A stretch of DNA of 64,000 bases from Cognataquiflexum rubidum (GCF_022538115.1 NZ_JAKZAL010000016.1:1-64000), one strand, 5' to 3'. Positions 17,133-28,437 are shown, counted from the stretch's first letter. Notes: a model not told the origin generated them from the sequence alone. Numbers and translations: made by a program.

Positions 17133-18788
17133 TTACTCATTTGCTTTTGCTTTGGAAGAAAAAGCAAGTTTCTCTGCCTCGTCAAATAGTCCTAAAGCCT
17201 GAAGGTAGATTTCATTGATATCATTGATCACCATATAGAAGGCATTGTCATCGTAGATTTGTCTTCCCATATGTGCTTTCAGGAGGACTTTGAGATAGTC
17301 TTTTGATTTGTTGAAATCTTTCTCGTCAAACTTCACTTTGTTTCTTTCTCCAACTTTGACTAGTCCCTGAAGCATTTCTTCAGTGATTTGGTATTTTTTA
17401 TAATAGTCTTCGAAGCTCATGCCGTCAAATTTTTTCTTGTTCTTATCCAAATAGTCCAGAATAAATTCCCTTGATGAATCCGAGTTGAACAGCCTATTCA
17501 CATAAGCACTTGACATGGTAGTATCGAGAGGCACAAAAAAGTCAGGCATGATTCCGCCACCACCAAAGACAGACCTGCCGGAGACAGTCTCATACCTTAG
17601 GCTATCATTGAATTTGATACTGTCAGCGGAGAAAAATTCTCCGTGCTCAAATCTTTTTGACCAATCACGGCCGTAATCCTCGTCTGTACCATATGGTTTT
17701 TGGATGGACCTACCTGAAGGGGTGTAGTACCTTGCAATGGTCAGCCTTAATTCTGCACCATCCGAAAGATCAATTGGCATTTGCACCAATCCTTTTCCAA
17801 AAGACCTTCTACCGACAATCAATCCACGGTCATTGTCTTGCAAAGCTCCGGCTACGATTTCAGAAGCAGAAGCGCTTCCTTCATTGATCAATACAATCAC
17901 AGATCCATCTTCGAACAAGCCCGGCTTTACTGCATAGGCTTTTTGATTGTACCTGTTTAATTTTCCTTTTTGGGAAACGATCAGCGAATTGGAGTTCAGG
18001 ATTTCGTCAGCAATATTGATCGCTGCGCCCATATATCCTCCGGGGTTGTTTTGAAGATCGAGGATAAGCTTTTTCATCCCCTTTTCTTTCAATTCAGTGA
18101 CGGATTTCTTGAACTCTTCGTGAGTGGTAGCACCAAATCTCGTTACCTTGATATATCCTACCTCCTCATTTACCATGTAAGATGCATTGATACTGTATTG
18201 CGGTATTTTATCCCTGATGATATTGAATGCGATCAGGTCCTTTTGATTTTTTCTTTTGATATCCACATTTACATTGCTGCCCCGTGGACCACGCAATAGG
18301 TCAAATACATCACGGTTGGTGATCCCTGTACCTGCGACAGTTTTACCGTCCACATTGATTATCTGATCTCCAGATTGTATGCCGAGTTTTTCGGATGGTC
18401 CTCCGGTCAAAGGGGCTACCACATAAATGGTATCTCTGATTATCCCAAACTCCACACCGATCCCGTCAAATTCCCCATCCAATTCGGATTTGGCTAAAGT
18501 GGCATCCCTTGCAGGGATATAGGTGGAGTGGGGGTCAAGTTTTTCCAGCATCTTCTCAATACCAAATTCAACAAGTTCATTGGTATTGACACTGTCGACA
18601 TAATCTCTGTTGATGTAGGTGACTATCTCCTGAAGCTTGTAGATGGCAGCTTTGAGGTCATTGGTGTCGCTTTTTGGCTCCGCAAATGTAGCCCCGATCC
18701 AGATGCCTGCAGAGATGGCCAAGGCCAATATGATAGGCAATCTGATTTGTTGTTTAGTGTTTTTGATTTCGCTCACGATATCCTCCAA
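17133..18788 (-). CDS. S41 family C-terminal processing protease
   Basis: 551 residues. An N-terminal membrane anchor or signal at about 18-36, a PDZ domain about 105-180 (GVEFGI, then the GIQSGDQIINVDG loop), then the tail-specific protease domain. Ser307 in GSASASE and Lys332 in SFGKGLVQ have the 25-residue spacing of the catalytic Ser-Lys dyad of Prc/CtpA. It degrades or trims envelope proteins at their C-termini. A possible -7 box TATATTTG is at 18827-18834 on the minus strand, without a clear partner. Gene symbols vary (ctpA/prc), so none is given. Confidence 0.92.
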   Translation of the reverse strand: MEDIVSEIKNTKQQIRLPIILALAISAGIWIGATFAEPKSDTNDLKAAIYKLQEIVTYINRDYVDSVNTNELVEFGIEKMLEKLDPHSTYIPARDATLAKSELDGEFDGIGVEFGIIRDTIYVVAPLTGGPSEKLGIQSGDQIINVDGKTVAGTGITNRDVFDLLRGPRGSNVNVDIKRKNQKDLIAFNIIRDKIPQYSINASYMVNEEVGYIKVTRFGATTHEEFKKSVTELKEKGMKKLILDLQNNPGGYMGAAINIADEILNSNSLIVSQKGKLNRYNQKAYAVKPGLFEDGSVIVLINEGSASASEIVAGALQDNDRGLIVGRRSFGKGLVQMPIDLSDGAELRLTIARYYTPSGRSIQKPYGTDEDYGRDWSKRFEHGEFFSADSIKFNDSLRYETVSGRSVFGGGGIMPDFFVPLDTTMSSAYVNRLFNSDSSREFILDYLDKNKKKFDGMSFEDYYKKYQITEEMLQGLVKVGERNKVKFDEKDFNKSKDYLKVLLKAHMGRQIYDDNAFYMVINDINEIYLQALGLFDEAEKLAFSSKAKANE

Positions 18789-18938
18789 TTAGTAAATTCA
18801 AAATCTATTTTGGTAATGACAATTTCCAAATATAACTGTTAACTCTTATTTGGGACATTTCGTTTTGATAAACGCAATAAATTCATTTTTGATGAATACT
18901 CTAAGTGTAATTGGTTAATTTACCTTAATTTTGTAAAC

Positions 18939-19700
18939 ATGTTTGATTCCAAAGATATTGAAAAAAGCCCCATCAAAGAACTCGTTTCCGAGAATTATGT
19001 CTTTGCAGCGGTTCTGCATTATTTTGGTATCAGCTTTTTTCAATACGAACACAATTCGCTTTTTGAGGTCTGCAAAAAATACAAAATCAATTCCCAACAA
19101 CTGATCGATGAACTTGAATCTTGGGCAAAGATAAAAGAACCGACATCAGAAGAATTATACTTTCATCCGATTGAAGTCCTTGTCTCTTATCTCAAAAGAA
19201 AGCATTATTTTTTTGTAAGACAGGAACTTCCGTTTTTATCCAATATGATTTCGGGAATCAAAGTGCAGGATGATGCGTATTCGGGGATTTTGGCAGACCT
19301 GAGAATCATGTTTCCGCTTTTCGTTGATGATTTTATCCACCACATCCACGAGGAGGAAAGTCGCCTTTTCAATAGAATCAAATTGCTCCATCAAATTGAA
19401 GCCGATGAATACCGGCTAAATGATGCCTTGTATATTTTAGAAAAAAGTCCTGTAACCTTGCTTTCCGAAGCCCATGATGCCCACGATGATGAAATGGAGG
19501 GGATACGAAAACTGACGAAGGATTATTTTTTACCGATTGATGCGCCTATCAGCATGAAAGTACTGTACAATGAGTTACAGGTTTTTGAAAAGGAATTGAG
19601 CATTCATGCCCAAATTGAAGACCGATTGCTTTTTCCAAAGGCTATAGAATTGGAGAAAGAAGTACTGAGAAAAGTAAAAAAGCAAATCCGCAATAACTGA
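18939..19700 (+). CDS. RIC/hemerythrin-like di-iron protein with degenerate ScdA_N domain
   Basis: 253 residues. Residues 8-62 look like the ScdA_N (DUF542) domain of Fe-S repair proteins, but the usual Cys-Cys-Gly-Gly is replaced by Phe-Phe-Gln-Tyr at 33-36 (FGISFFQYEHNSL). Residues 80-245 are a hemerythrin-like four-helix bundle with the RIC-type ligand pattern: His89 region (KRKHYFFVRQELPFL), HIHEEES near 135-141, AHDAHDDEMEGIR near 178-190 and HAQIEDRLLFPKA near 223-235. RIC proteins repair nitrosylated or oxidised Fe-S clusters. Loss of the Cys pair suggests a changed role. ruvX overlaps its stop codon by one base. Confidence 0.82.
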   Translation: MFDSKDIEKSPIKELVSENYVFAAVLHYFGISFFQYEHNSLFEVCKKYKINSQQLIDELESWAKIKEPTSEELYFHPIEVLVSYLKRKHYFFVRQELPFLSNMISGIKVQDDAYSGILADLRIMFPLFVDDFIHHIHEEESRLFNRIKLLHQIEADEYRLNDALYILEKSPVTLLSEAHDAHDDEMEGIRKLTKDYFLPIDAPISMKVLYNELQVFEKELSIHAQIEDRLLFPKAIELEKEVLRKVKKQIRNN

Positions 19701-20113
19701 TGGGCCGAATTTTAGCCATTGACTTGGGAACCAAAAGAACAGGCATAGCAGTTACAGATACGCTCAAGATGCTCGCCAATCCTCTTGAAATGGTAGAAAC
19801 ACCAAAACTGATTGATTTTCTGACTTCCTATTTTAAAAAAGAAGAAGTGGAAACCATTGTCTTGGGTTATCCCCGGCACCTAGACGGAAATCCCAACGAA
19901 ATGACACCCAAAGTGATCAGTTTGAAAGAAAGGCTTTCCAAATTATTTCCTGACAAGAAACTCGTTCTCGTGGACGAGCGTTTCACCTCCAAAATGGCCA
20001 TGCAAACCATGATTGCTATGGGAAGCAAGAAAAAAGACCGAATAGAAAAAGCCGGCAACCTAGACAAAGTCAGTGCCGCTATTATCCTCCAATCTTACCT
20101 AGAACAAATATGA
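19700..20113 (+). CDS. ruvX: Holliday junction resolvase-like protein RuvX/YqgF
   Basis: 137 residues, standard length. The RNase H-like fold starts with AIDLGTKRTGIAVTD, whose Asp is the first catalytic acid. YPRHLDGNPNE and DERFTSKMA are the other family signatures, and KVSAAIILQSYL at the end supplies the last acid. The protein is essential in many bacteria for 16S rRNA 5' processing (known for E. coli YqgF), with a proposed role in recombination. It overlaps the upstream gene by one base and def by four, so the genes form an operon. Confidence 0.93.
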   Translation: MGRILAIDLGTKRTGIAVTDTLKMLANPLEMVETPKLIDFLTSYFKKEEVETIVLGYPRHLDGNPNEMTPKVISLKERLSKLFPDKKLVLVDERFTSKMAMQTMIAMGSKKKDRIEKAGNLDKVSAAIILQSYLEQI

Positions 20114-20664
20114 TTTACCCAATTGTCGCCTATGGAAACCCAATCCTTAAAAAAGAGGCAGAAGAAATCCATGAAGGCGAAAATATCAATGAACTGATTC
20201 AGGACATGTTCACTACCATGGACAATGCAAGTGGGGTGGGACTAGCCGCTCCGCAAATCAACAAAGGAATCAGGCTTTTTGTGATAGACAGTACCTTGAT
20301 GCTTGATGAAAAAGACGAGGAAAAAGGGATCAGAAGGGTTTTTATCAATCCTATCATTTTGGATGAATATGGGGATAATTTCAGCTTTGAAGAAGGTTGT
20401 CTCAGTATCCCCGATATCAGGGCTGAGATAATCCGACCTGAAAAACTCACTTTGGAATATTTTGACGAAAACTGGAACCTGAAGGAAGAAGAATTTTCAG
20501 GCATGACAGCACGGGTTATTCAGCATGAATACGACCACTTGGAGGGTATCCTTTTTATCGACTATCTCAAAGGCCTAAAAAAGAGGATGGTCCAAAGTAA
20601 ACTTGTAGACATCAGCAAGGGGAAAGTTTCCACGGATTACAGGATGGTTTACCCATTGAAATAA
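20110..20664 (+). CDS. def: peptide deformylase
   Basis: 184 residues. All three deformylase motifs are present: GVGLAAPQ near 42-49, EGCLSIP with metal ligand Cys97, and QHEYDH with His139, Glu140 and His143. It removes the formyl group from nascent proteins. The start codon overlaps the ruvX stop (ATGA), so translation is coupled. Cytoplasmic, metal (Fe2+) dependent. Confidence 0.96.
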   Translation: MIYPIVAYGNPILKKEAEEIHEGENINELIQDMFTTMDNASGVGLAAPQINKGIRLFVIDSTLMLDEKDEEKGIRRVFINPIILDEYGDNFSFEEGCLSIPDIRAEIIRPEKLTLEYFDENWNLKEEEFSGMTARVIQHEYDHLEGILFIDYLKGLKKRMVQSKLVDISKGKVSTDYRMVYPLK

Positions 20665-20686
20665 GATTCATTTACAAAATCCGCCC

Positions 20687-21481
20687 ATGACTTCCACTTC
20701 CCTGAAAATAGCACTGGTTCAGACTGACCTATATTGGAAAGACAAAACCGCGAACATGGCGATGCTGGAAGAGAGGCTTATGAATTTGGCTTCGGATGTT
20801 GACATGGTCATATTGCCCGAGATGTTCACAACAGGCTTTACCATGGATGCTAAAGAAGTAGCCGAACCCATGAACTTCACCACCACCAAATGGATGAAGC
20901 AGATGGCTGCCCAAACACAGGCCTTGGTGACCGGAAGCATTGTCATCGAAGAAAAAGGAAATTATTACAACCGCCTACTTTGGGTCAGTCCCGATGGGAA
21001 AGTTGATTTTTATGACAAAAGACACCTGTTCAGAATGGCCGGCGAAGATGCCCGTTATGACATGGGTAAGGAAAGGAAAGTTTTTGAATGGAAGGGATGG
21101 AAAATCATGCCGCAGATTTGCTACGATCTCCGATTTCCTGTTTGGACGAGAAACAGGGTTCAGGATGGCAAACTGGAATACGACCTTCTTTTTTATGTAG
21201 CAAGCTGGCCGAGTCCAAGGATCAGTGCGTGGGATATTTTGCTGAAGGCTAGGGCGGTAGAAAATCTTTCCTATTCCATCGGGGTGAACAGGATCGGTCA
21301 GGACGGAAATGACATCCCTTATTCCGGGCATTCTGCAGCTTATAATTTCAAAGGGGAAACTTTGGGTTTCTCTGTCAGCAAAGAAGAAATTCTATTCATT
21401 GACCTTGATCTAAATTCCCTGGCGGAATACAGGGAGAAGTTCCCGGCATGGCTTGATGTGGATGGATTTGATTTACAATGA
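20687..21481 (+). CDS. omega-amidase, nitrilase superfamily (YafV type)
   Basis: 264 residues. The catalytic triad of carbon-nitrogen hydrolases is intact: Glu45 in LPEMFTTGF, Lys111 in YDKRHLF and Cys145 in ICYDLRFP. The wording of the motifs and the length fit omega-amidases, which hydrolyse alpha-ketoglutaramate or alpha-ketosuccinamate and so repair side products of transamination. Cytoplasmic. It lies 22 bases after def in the same operon. Confidence 0.88.
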   Translation: MTSTSLKIALVQTDLYWKDKTANMAMLEERLMNLASDVDMVILPEMFTTGFTMDAKEVAEPMNFTTTKWMKQMAAQTQALVTGSIVIEEKGNYYNRLLWVSPDGKVDFYDKRHLFRMAGEDARYDMGKERKVFEWKGWKIMPQICYDLRFPVWTRNRVQDGKLEYDLLFYVASWPSPRISAWDILLKARAVENLSYSIGVNRIGQDGNDIPYSGHSAAYNFKGETLGFSVSKEEILFIDLDLNSLAEYREKFPAWLDVDGFDLQ

Positions 21482-21593
21482 TTTTTTAACTTACCCATTT
21501 GGGATTTTGACCATAATTCGCCGAATTTCCCTGTTCTGATCGCTGATTTTCCCTTGGTATAATCCCTATTTGAAACCGCGATAATTTGCTTAA

Positions 21594-23945
<2,352 letters not shown>

Positions 23946-23962
23946 TTGGTAACCAAGAATTG

Positions 23963-23991
23963 AAAAAAGCGGCTTTGGCCGCTTTTTTTTT
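23963..23991 (+). terminator. isocitrate dehydrogenase gene terminator
   Basis: 8-bp stem AAAGCGGC (23966-23973) with GCCGCTTT (23978-23985), then T-run. Confidence 0.8.
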
Positions 23992-24040
23992 GTAACTCCC
24001 TACCTCACAGCCAAGTGATTTAAACTTAATCAAAAAAACA

Positions 24041-24091
24041 CCTGAAAATTATGGTTCTGATTATCAGAGATTTGATTTTCAGGAGTTTTTT
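24041..24091 (+). promoter_or_regulatory. nested hairpins upstream of the GAPDH gene
   Basis: Outer stem CCTGAAAAT (24041-24049) with ATTTTCAGG (24075-24083) encloses a second perfect inverted repeat TCTGAT-T-ATCAGA (24056-24068). A T-run (AGTTTTTTCG) follows. It may be a second terminator or a regulatory structure; it lies upstream of the predicted GAPDH promoter. Confidence 0.4.
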
Positions 24092-24150
24092 CGCAATCGA
24101 TTGTATTTTGTTCTTATTTTAAAATGTTCATTTTCAATTCTTTAATTATT

Positions 24151-24180
24151 TTGGGGAGCAAGATATATTTGGTAATTTTG
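24151..24180 (+). promoter_or_regulatory. Bacteroidota-type promoter of the GAPDH gene
   Basis: TTG at 24151-24153 and TAATTTTG at 24173-24180 with a 19-bp spacer, a perfect fit to the known consensus. This leaves a leader of about 90 bases before the start codon. Confidence 0.65.
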
Positions 24181-24229
24181 AACCATTGAATAAAAAGATT
24201 ATTTCAGATTAGTAAGATTTTAATCTTAA

Positions 24230-25285
<1,056 letters not shown>

Positions 25286-25305
25286 TTGGAAGAAGCTTGG
25301 TAAAA

Positions 25306-25341
25306 GAAGGCTGTCCCAAGTTAGGGGCAGTCTTTTTTTTT
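25306..25341 (+). terminator. gap: GAPDH gene terminator
   Basis: 10-bp stem with two G-U pairs between 25308-25317 and 25324-25333, followed by nine T. Confidence 0.7.
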
Positions 25342-25439
25342 GACCTCTGTTTAGTGCTTAGGCTGTAGTGTTCTGTATTTGGCAGCAAATTTGGAATCAA
25401 TAAAAATAACCAAAAACAACCTGTACGGTTAGACTTCAT

Positions 25440-26066
25440 ATGGGTAATTTTATTCCTTTATTTCCTCTAAAACTTGTGGCTTTCCCGGGCGAACAATTGA
25501 ACCTCCATATCTTTGAACCAAGGTACAAGCAGCTTATCAAGGATATTGAGGCCACAAAAGGGTCTTTTGGGATCGCAGTATATATAGACAAGTTGATGCC
25601 TTTTGGAACAGAAGTCGAATTGGAGGAGGTGTCAAAAGTATATGATGATGGCAGGATGGATATCAAAACCCGGTGTAAAAGAGTTTTTGAGATGCTTTCC
25701 TTCGAAAATCCAATGGCTGACAAGATGTATGCCGGTGGCAACGTGGTTTTTCATGACAACGACCCAAGGGTGGGGGAAAACCAATATGCGGAATTCATTT
25801 TTTACCTGAAAGAGCTTTTTAGATTGATGGATTTTCAAACAGAGATCATTCCTCTCCGACTCAATTCTTTCACTTATGCCCATAAATTGGGATTGAACTT
25901 GACAGAAGAATATGAACTCCTGCTGATGACAAAGGAGTCAGAGAGAATCATATTTCTTATCAGACACATGATGAAGATCATCCCCATCATGCGGGATATT
26001 GAGATTGCAAAAAAGAAAATCCAGATGAATGGCCATTTCAAAAATCTTGAACCTTTGGATTTTTAG
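25440..26066 (+). CDS. LON peptidase substrate-binding (Lon-N) domain protein
   Basis: 208 residues made only of the Lon N-terminal (PUA-like) substrate-binding domain: IPLFPLKLVAFPGEQLNLHIFEPRY at the start is the family signature (split here as FPLKLVAFPGE and LHIFEPRY), then a helical part. No ATPase or protease domain follows. Such stand-alone Lon-N proteins are common in bacteria; the role is not clear, perhaps in protein quality control. Cytoplasmic. The stop codon is 3 bases from the end of the convergent SH3 gene. Confidence 0.85.
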   Translation: MGNFIPLFPLKLVAFPGEQLNLHIFEPRYKQLIKDIEATKGSFGIAVYIDKLMPFGTEVELEEVSKVYDDGRMDIKTRCKRVFEMLSFENPMADKMYAGGNVVFHDNDPRVGENQYAEFIFYLKELFRLMDFQTEIIPLRLNSFTYAHKLGLNLTEEYELLLMTKESERIIFLIRHMMKIIPIMRDIEIAKKKIQMNGHFKNLEPLDF

Positions 26067-26069
26067 TCT

Positions 26070-26798
26070 CTATAATCTCGTGATATTGTCTTTCTTGACA
26101 TACGCAACCTTTTCTCCCCAAGTAACCTCATACCAAACGTCCTTTGTGGATTTGATAATGACCCTGTGTCCCGGTTCTACCACTTCAATTAATTTTCCGC
26201 CTGCTGTGGGTTGATCCATAATCAGGGTTGGGCTTCCTGTTACGATTCCTGTTTTGGGTTCTGAGAGGAAGTTGTTGATGACAAAAACCAAAATTATCAA
26301 CACTGCAGTGGGAAGATAATACCTCGGTTTGTCTGCCTTGGTCCTAAATACAAACAAAAGGATCAATGAAAGAAAGAGTAAAAATGAAAAGGTACTCGAA
26401 AGCTCGGTTTGGAAATCAGTAATAAATTTAAAAAGTCTGTCGCTGTCATCTAAATCGTATCCGATCAGATTGACTTGCTCCGTCAAGGTTTTGATTTTTG
26501 TGATTACTCGTTGATTTGGGTTTTGGTCATAATATTTAGCCAAAAAGAAACTTGCACTTGAATAATCGCCTTTCCCTTCAGAGATAAACGCCATCTTCAG
26601 AAGCATCGCCGGAGAGAAAGATTCTTCATTGTTGAGGAGTTCTTCATAAACTAACATTGCTTCTTGGTAATTCTTGGTAGAAAACAAAGAATCTGCTTTT
26701 TGGAGCTTGGATATATTGGCCTGACAATTAAAGCTTTGTATAAAAGCGAATAAAAATATTATAAATTTTGTAAGAAAGATTCGGTTTAGGTTTGGCAT
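26070..26798 (-). CDS. membrane protein with TPR-like repeats and SH3-like domain
   Basis: 242 residues. Signal peptide or anchor 1-26, then TPR-like helices about 30-105 (LQKADSLFSTKNYQEAMLVYEELL), two membrane segments about 133-150 and 160-176, and a C-terminal bacterial SH3 domain about 185-242 (GSPTLIMDQPTAGGKLIEV then WYEV, VAYVKKDNITRL). The architecture is like BatE of the Bacteroidetes aerotolerance operon, but no other bat gene is next to it. Likely envelope sensor or scaffold. Function unknown. Confidence 0.75.
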   Translation of the reverse strand: MPNLNRIFLTKFIIFLFAFIQSFNCQANISKLQKADSLFSTKNYQEAMLVYEELLNNEESFSPAMLLKMAFISEGKGDYSSASFFLAKYYDQNPNQRVITKIKTLTEQVNLIGYDLDDSDRLFKFITDFQTELSSTFSFLLFLSLILLFVFRTKADKPRYYLPTAVLIILVFVINNFLSEPKTGIVTGSPTLIMDQPTAGGKLIEVVEPGHRVIIKSTKDVWYEVTWGEKVAYVKKDNITRL

Positions 26799-26915
26799 TT
26801 TAAATTCAGAGGCTTAAATTTGCACTCCAATTACGGGAATGATTTAAAAAAAAACAAATCAATTCGTAACTGATTATCATTCCTGATAACGATCAGTAAG
26901 ATAAAAATACAACAT

Positions 26916-26953
26916 GATTCCGTATCCCGATAGCTATCGGGACGGTAGAGCAA
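26916..26953 (+). pseudogene. tRNA-Lys 5' fragment with palindrome, copy 1
   Basis: GATTCCGTA and GGTAGAGCA match the first bases and the D-loop/D-stem of the intact tRNA-Lys that starts 45 bases after it. The 8 bases GCTCAGCT in between are replaced by a 19-base palindromic segment containing CCCGATAGCTATCGGG. The rest of the tRNA is missing. It cannot make a tRNA. Confidence 0.75.
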
Positions 26954-26960
26954 AATAAAT

Positions 26961-27033
26961 GATTCCGTAGCTCAGCTGGTAGAGCAATACACTTTTAATG
27001 TATGGGTCCTGGGTTCGAATCCCAGCGGGATCA
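26961..27033 (+). tRNA. tRNA-Lys (anticodon TTT), copy 1
   Basis: 73 bases. The acceptor stem GATTCCG pairs with CGGGATC, the anticodon stem ATACA with TGTAT, loop CTTTTAA gives anticodon TTT, and the T-arm is GGGTTCGAATCCC. CCA is not encoded. First of four tRNA genes in a cluster. Confidence 0.97.
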
Positions 27034-27074
27034 CTGAGAAATCAAAGGATTTTTCAAAACAGATTGAATAAGTT

Positions 27075-27148
27075 CGGGGTGTAGCGTAGCCCGGTATCGC
27101 GCCACATTTGGGATGTGGAGGTCGTAGGTTCGAATCCTGCCACCCCGA
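27075..27148 (+). tRNA. tRNA-Pro (anticodon TGG)
   Basis: 74 bases. The acceptor stem CGGGGTG pairs with CACCCCG, the anticodon stem CCACA with TGTGG, loop TTTGGGA gives anticodon TGG. Reads as a normal tRNA-Pro. CCA is not encoded. Confidence 0.96.
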
Positions 27149-27158
27149 CAAGTTTACC

Positions 27159-27232
27159 GGTCCTGTAGCTCAATTGGATAGAGCAACTGCCTTCTAAGCA
27201 GTAGGTTTCAGGTTCGATTCCTGACAGGATCA
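27159..27232 (+). tRNA. tRNA-Arg (anticodon TCT)
   Basis: 74 bases. The acceptor stem GGTCCTG pairs with CAGGATC (one G-T pair), the anticodon stem ACTGC with GCAGT, loop CTTCTAA gives anticodon TCT. CCA is not encoded. A hairpin GAGCATC (27247-27253) / GATGCTC (27264-27270) follows. Confidence 0.96.
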
Positions 27233-27325
27233 CAGAAAAACTTATAGAGCATCTCTCCATAGGGATGCTCAATTTATTACATAGGGTTTCTAATTGTCGG
27301 TTTTGCTTCCCGACAAAAAACAAAT

Positions 27326-27363
27326 GATTCCGTATCCCGATAGCTATCGAGATGGTAGAGCAA
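27326..27363 (+). pseudogene. tRNA-Lys 5' fragment with palindrome, copy 2
   Basis: Same structure as the fragment at 26916: GATTCCGTA, a nearly palindromic segment (here CCCGATAGCTATCGAG), then GGTAGAGCA. It again lies 45 bases before an intact tRNA-Lys. It differs from copy 1 at four positions over 45 bases, two of them weakening the palindrome. Confidence 0.75.
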
Positions 27364-27370
27364 GACAAAT

Positions 27371-27443
27371 GATTCCGTAGCTCAGCTGGTAGAGCAATAC
27401 ACTTTTAATGTATGGGTCCTGGGTTCGAATCCCAGCGGGATCA
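27371..27443 (+). tRNA. tRNA-Lys (anticodon TTT), copy 2
   Basis: Identical over 73 bases to the tRNA-Lys at 26961. With the preceding fragment it forms a 118-base direct repeat of 26916-27033. Followed by a terminator, so it ends the tRNA transcript. Confidence 0.97.
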
Positions 27444-27445
27444 CA

Positions 27446-27473
27446 AAAGCCTCCTCAATCAGGAGGTTTTTTG
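27446..27473 (+). terminator. tRNA cluster terminator
   Basis: Stem CCTCCT (27450-27455) with AGGAGG (27461-27466), followed by TTTTTT. Confidence 0.8.
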
Positions 27474-27647
27474 GTTTTTAGGCCTAAGACTTTTTCTTCC
27501 CAATTTAAAAAATCAAATAATGTCAGGTTTTTTAGGTTATTTGGATCTAAAAAATTTAATTCGGTTTAAATTTCTGTAACTCTATCTACCTTCCTGAGTA
27601 AACTCCTTTGATGTAGAGCTGAACTTACTCCTTAACCTGCCCAAATT

Positions 27648-28301
27648 ATGTCTAGAACCATTACCCAAAAAAGAAAACTTAAAGTAGCTATTATCCTGAC
27701 GGTATTGATTATCATGATTTTTGGTAAGAACATTCTTGAAAGGAGAAATTTCAATGAACTTGGAAATTCATTTGTGACTTTTTATGAAGACAGGTTGGTG
27801 GTGGAGAGTTATATATTTTCGATATCAGAAAAGTTGTTCAGAATAAAGCTTCTGGTAAACCACTGTCAATTTGAAAGCGACTATAGCCATGTTGTGGAGG
27901 AGATCAGTACCTATGAGACTGATATTTTGAATCTTGTCAAAGAATTTGAAGATACCAAATTGACGATTGCGGAAGCTGGATTTTTGACTGACTTCAAAAA
28001 GATTATTCAGGAAAATCTGAGGATTGCTGATTACCAATCTCTGTATTCCGCTGAAACAGGGATAAATGGAGATAAGGTAAAAGAATACAATTCCTATATT
28101 GAAAAAGCGATTTTGGATTTGGAAAGGCTTTCCCTGATCCAAATCGAAGAGGGAAAAAAATTGGCCACTAACGCAGAAAAAGTTGTCAATAGATCAAAAA
28201 TTTGGGCTCAATTTGAAGTGGCTGCATTGGTGATACTTATTGTGATCATTTACTTGTTGATATACACCTCAAGATCCATCAAATCTAATTTTGTAGAATA
28301 A
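27648..28301 (+). CDS. membrane sensor-like protein with a four-helix-bundle (4HB_MCP-type) domain
   Basis: 217 residues. Membrane helix 1 at about 12-27, then an all-helical extracytoplasmic domain about 30-188 that resembles the four-helix-bundle ligand domain of methyl-accepting chemotaxis proteins, then membrane helix 2 at about 190-208 and only about nine residues after it (TSRSIKSNFVE region). There is no HAMP, kinase, cyclase or chemotaxis signalling domain. It is either a sensor that works through a partner or a remnant. No chemotaxis genes are near. Function unknown. Confidence 0.65.
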   Translation: MSRTITQKRKLKVAIILTVLIIMIFGKNILERRNFNELGNSFVTFYEDRLVVESYIFSISEKLFRIKLLVNHCQFESDYSHVVEEISTYETDILNLVKEFEDTKLTIAEAGFLTDFKKIIQENLRIADYQSLYSAETGINGDKVKEYNSYIEKAILDLERLSLIQIEEGKKLATNAEKVVNRSKIWAQFEVAALVILIVIIYLLIYTSRSIKSNFVE

Positions 28302-28305
28302 TTAT

Positions 28306-28437
28306 ATGTTTATAAGCAAAGATGCCACGAGATTGGATAAATATATTAAATCTCGTCTGCAGACCGAAATGCCCGGTACTTCGGTCTTCCGTCCAGCTAG
28401 AAGAAAAACAAAGGGTTACTGGCAAAGAAGCGGATAA
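28306..28437 (+). CDS. possible 43-residue basic protein
   Basis: An ATG four bases after the sensor-like gene opens a 43-codon frame ending TAA just before a strong terminator. The product starts MFISKDATRLDKYI and ends RRKTKGYWQRSG, with net positive charge. The close spacing and the terminator placed right after it favour a real gene, but I recognise no family and 43 codons can be chance. Confidence 0.3.
   Translation: MFISKDATRLDKYIKSRLQTEMPGTSVFRPARRKTKGYWQRSG

Noticed and set aside
18925-18933. TAATTTTG as the -7 box for the hemerythrin-like gene
   Set aside because: It would place the transcription start on the start codon and has no TTG at the right distance.
26916-27363. Possible CRISPR-like or riboswitch repeat in the tRNA region
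   Set aside because: The repeat unit is a tRNA plus a tRNA fragment, occurring only twice with tRNA genes between; no spacer array and no cas genes.
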